The translations under genes were made by a program, and so were the position numbers. A stretch of DNA of 64,000 bases from Modestobacter marinus (lineage in GTDB: Bacteria; Actinomycetota; Actinomycetes; Mycobacteriales; Geodermatophilaceae), in contig NZ_JAAMPA010000001.1 in the NCBI RefSeq assembly GCF_011758655.1, positions 1,736,001 through 1,800,000 of the forward strand. The letters run 5' to 3'. This document shows positions 63,703 through 64,000 of this stretch, one piece after another; position 1 is the stretch's first letter; each line of letters begins with the position of its first letter. The notes beneath the pieces were generated by a model. The model was not told the origin of the DNA, did no database searches, and was given only the letters and a program-made list of their open reading frames with translations.

Positions 63703-64000
63703 GTGCCGATCCAGCCCGGCCGTACCCCGGTCCGTCCGCCGACAGCCCCACCGCGCCGCCCCCCACGGAGGCCGGCGCCCCGGCCCGGTGCACCGGCGCC
63801 GGAGACACCGCCCGGGACGCCGACTGCGCCGGAGCCCGAGCCCGGGACGCCGAGCGCGCCGGAGCCCGAGCCGGGGACGCCGAGCGCGCCGGAGCCCGAG
63901 CCGGGGACGCCGACCGAGCCGGAGTCCGAGCCGCAGACGCGGCGCGCACCGCCGCCGGACCGGACCGGGCCGGCGCGGAACGGCGGGGGCGTCAGGTCCC
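63703..64000 (+). CDS. Pro/Glu repeat protein, N-terminal fragment (cut by window edge)
   Basis: GTG at 63703; 99 codons are visible before the right edge. TACCGT 8 bp upstream of the start suggests a leaderless transcript. After a Pro/Arg-rich N-terminus (IQPGRTPVRPPTAPPRRPP), a ten-residue unit of the form EPEPGTPSAP repeats four times and is followed by a basic Arg/Pro segment. It has no signal peptide in the visible part. This could be the disordered N-terminus of a larger protein such as a membrane or surface protein. The minus strand is also open here, so the coding strand is not certain. Confidence 0.5.
   Translation, partial: MPIQPGRTPVRPPTAPPRRPPRRPAPRPGAPAPETPPGTPTAPEPEPGTPSAPEPEPGTPSAPEPEPGTPTEPESEPQTRRAPPPDRTGPARNGGGVRS
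63802..63921. repeat. four 30-bp tandem repeats
   Basis: Four units start at 63802, 63832, 63862 and 63892. The first is more diverged, the second and third nearly identical. Unit length is a multiple of three, so the plus-strand frame (EPEPGTPSAP) and a minus-strand frame both stay open. Confidence 0.85.

Noticed and set aside
63653..63949. Minus-strand 98-residue Ala/Arg/Ser repeat protein
   Set aside because: Better explained as the mirror of the plus-strand Pro/Glu repeat, which has a start and a nearby -10-like sequence.
1..64000. CRISPR arrays, rRNA/tRNA genes, insertion sequences, prophage
   Set aside because: No spaced repeats of CRISPR type, no tRNA-like or rRNA sequence, and no transposase or phage genes were seen on either strand.

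Overview
The window is a high-GC (roughly 72-74% by eye), gene-dense stretch of an actinobacterial chromosome. GTG starts are common, four-base stop/start overlaps are frequent, and there are no rRNA, tRNA, CRISPR or insertion-sequence genes. A c-di-AMP (ydaO-type) leader in front of an NlpC/P60 endopeptidase, a HelD-type RNA polymerase ATPase, a PPK2, DUF2382, DUF3817 and DUF3253 proteins, and a DeoR-controlled fructose PTS locus suggest a soil actinobacterium of the Geodermatophilaceae type. This assignment is an inference from gene content.

Region 1 (1-15.7 kb) is a catabolic island for a carboxylated aromatic or related polycarboxylate. It holds an adrenodoxin-type ferredoxin, a phthalate-dioxygenase-type Rieske oxygenase, a ferredoxin reductase, two proteins of the 4,5-dihydroxyphthalate decarboxylase (Pht5) family, a class II aldolase/decarboxylase, LigK (CHA aldolase) and LigJ (4-oxalomesaconate hydratase). 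Around them lie an alcohol dehydrogenase, a PanB-like protein with altered catalytic residues, an alpha/beta hydrolase with a cysteine nucleophile, an RpiB-like isomerase, a lone TTT-type binding lipoprotein, an MFS exporter/importer and two proteins I cannot name. No ring-cleavage dioxygenase, LigC, LigI or LigU/GalD is present. Palindromes of the form TGGTNNNACCA recur in its intergenic gaps and fit a GntR/FCD repressor whose first 38 codons lie at the left edge. This island is the best candidate for a new pathway.

Region 2 (16-20.9 kb) has two zinc alcohol dehydrogenases, a flavin monooxygenase fused to an NTF2-like domain, and a carboxylesterase. Together these could convert alcohol to ketone, ester and acid. 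Region 3 (20.9-36.7 kb) is housekeeping and accessory: a DUF2382 protein, HelD-like ATPase, PPK2, BrkB-like membrane protein, FAD oxidoreductase with GNAT, the riboswitch-controlled endopeptidase, a serine hydrolase, a PPOX protein, an aldo/keto reductase, an AAA ATPase and a VapBC pair.

Region 4 (36.9-42.4 kb) is a branched-chain 2-oxoacid dehydrogenase operon (bkdABC), divergent from an Lrp/AsnC regulator over a perfect 9-bp inverted repeat, with an AGE-family epimerase as the last gene. Region 5 (42.6-50.3 kb) has an SRPBCC protein, an FMN reductase and the fruR-fruK-fruA-ptsH operon divergent from ptsI, so a complete fructose phosphotransfer chain is encoded here. Region 6 (50.5-60.8 kb) has a 51-residue protein with an unusual upstream region, a GGDEF protein, a tyrosine phosphatase, an ABC exporter with a DesKR-like two-component system, an array of small acidic proteins, and a TetR regulator. 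Region 7 (60.9-64 kb) is a zinc/manganese ABC uptake operon, then a Pro/Glu repeat protein cut by the window edge. Strong perfect hairpins close most transcription units.
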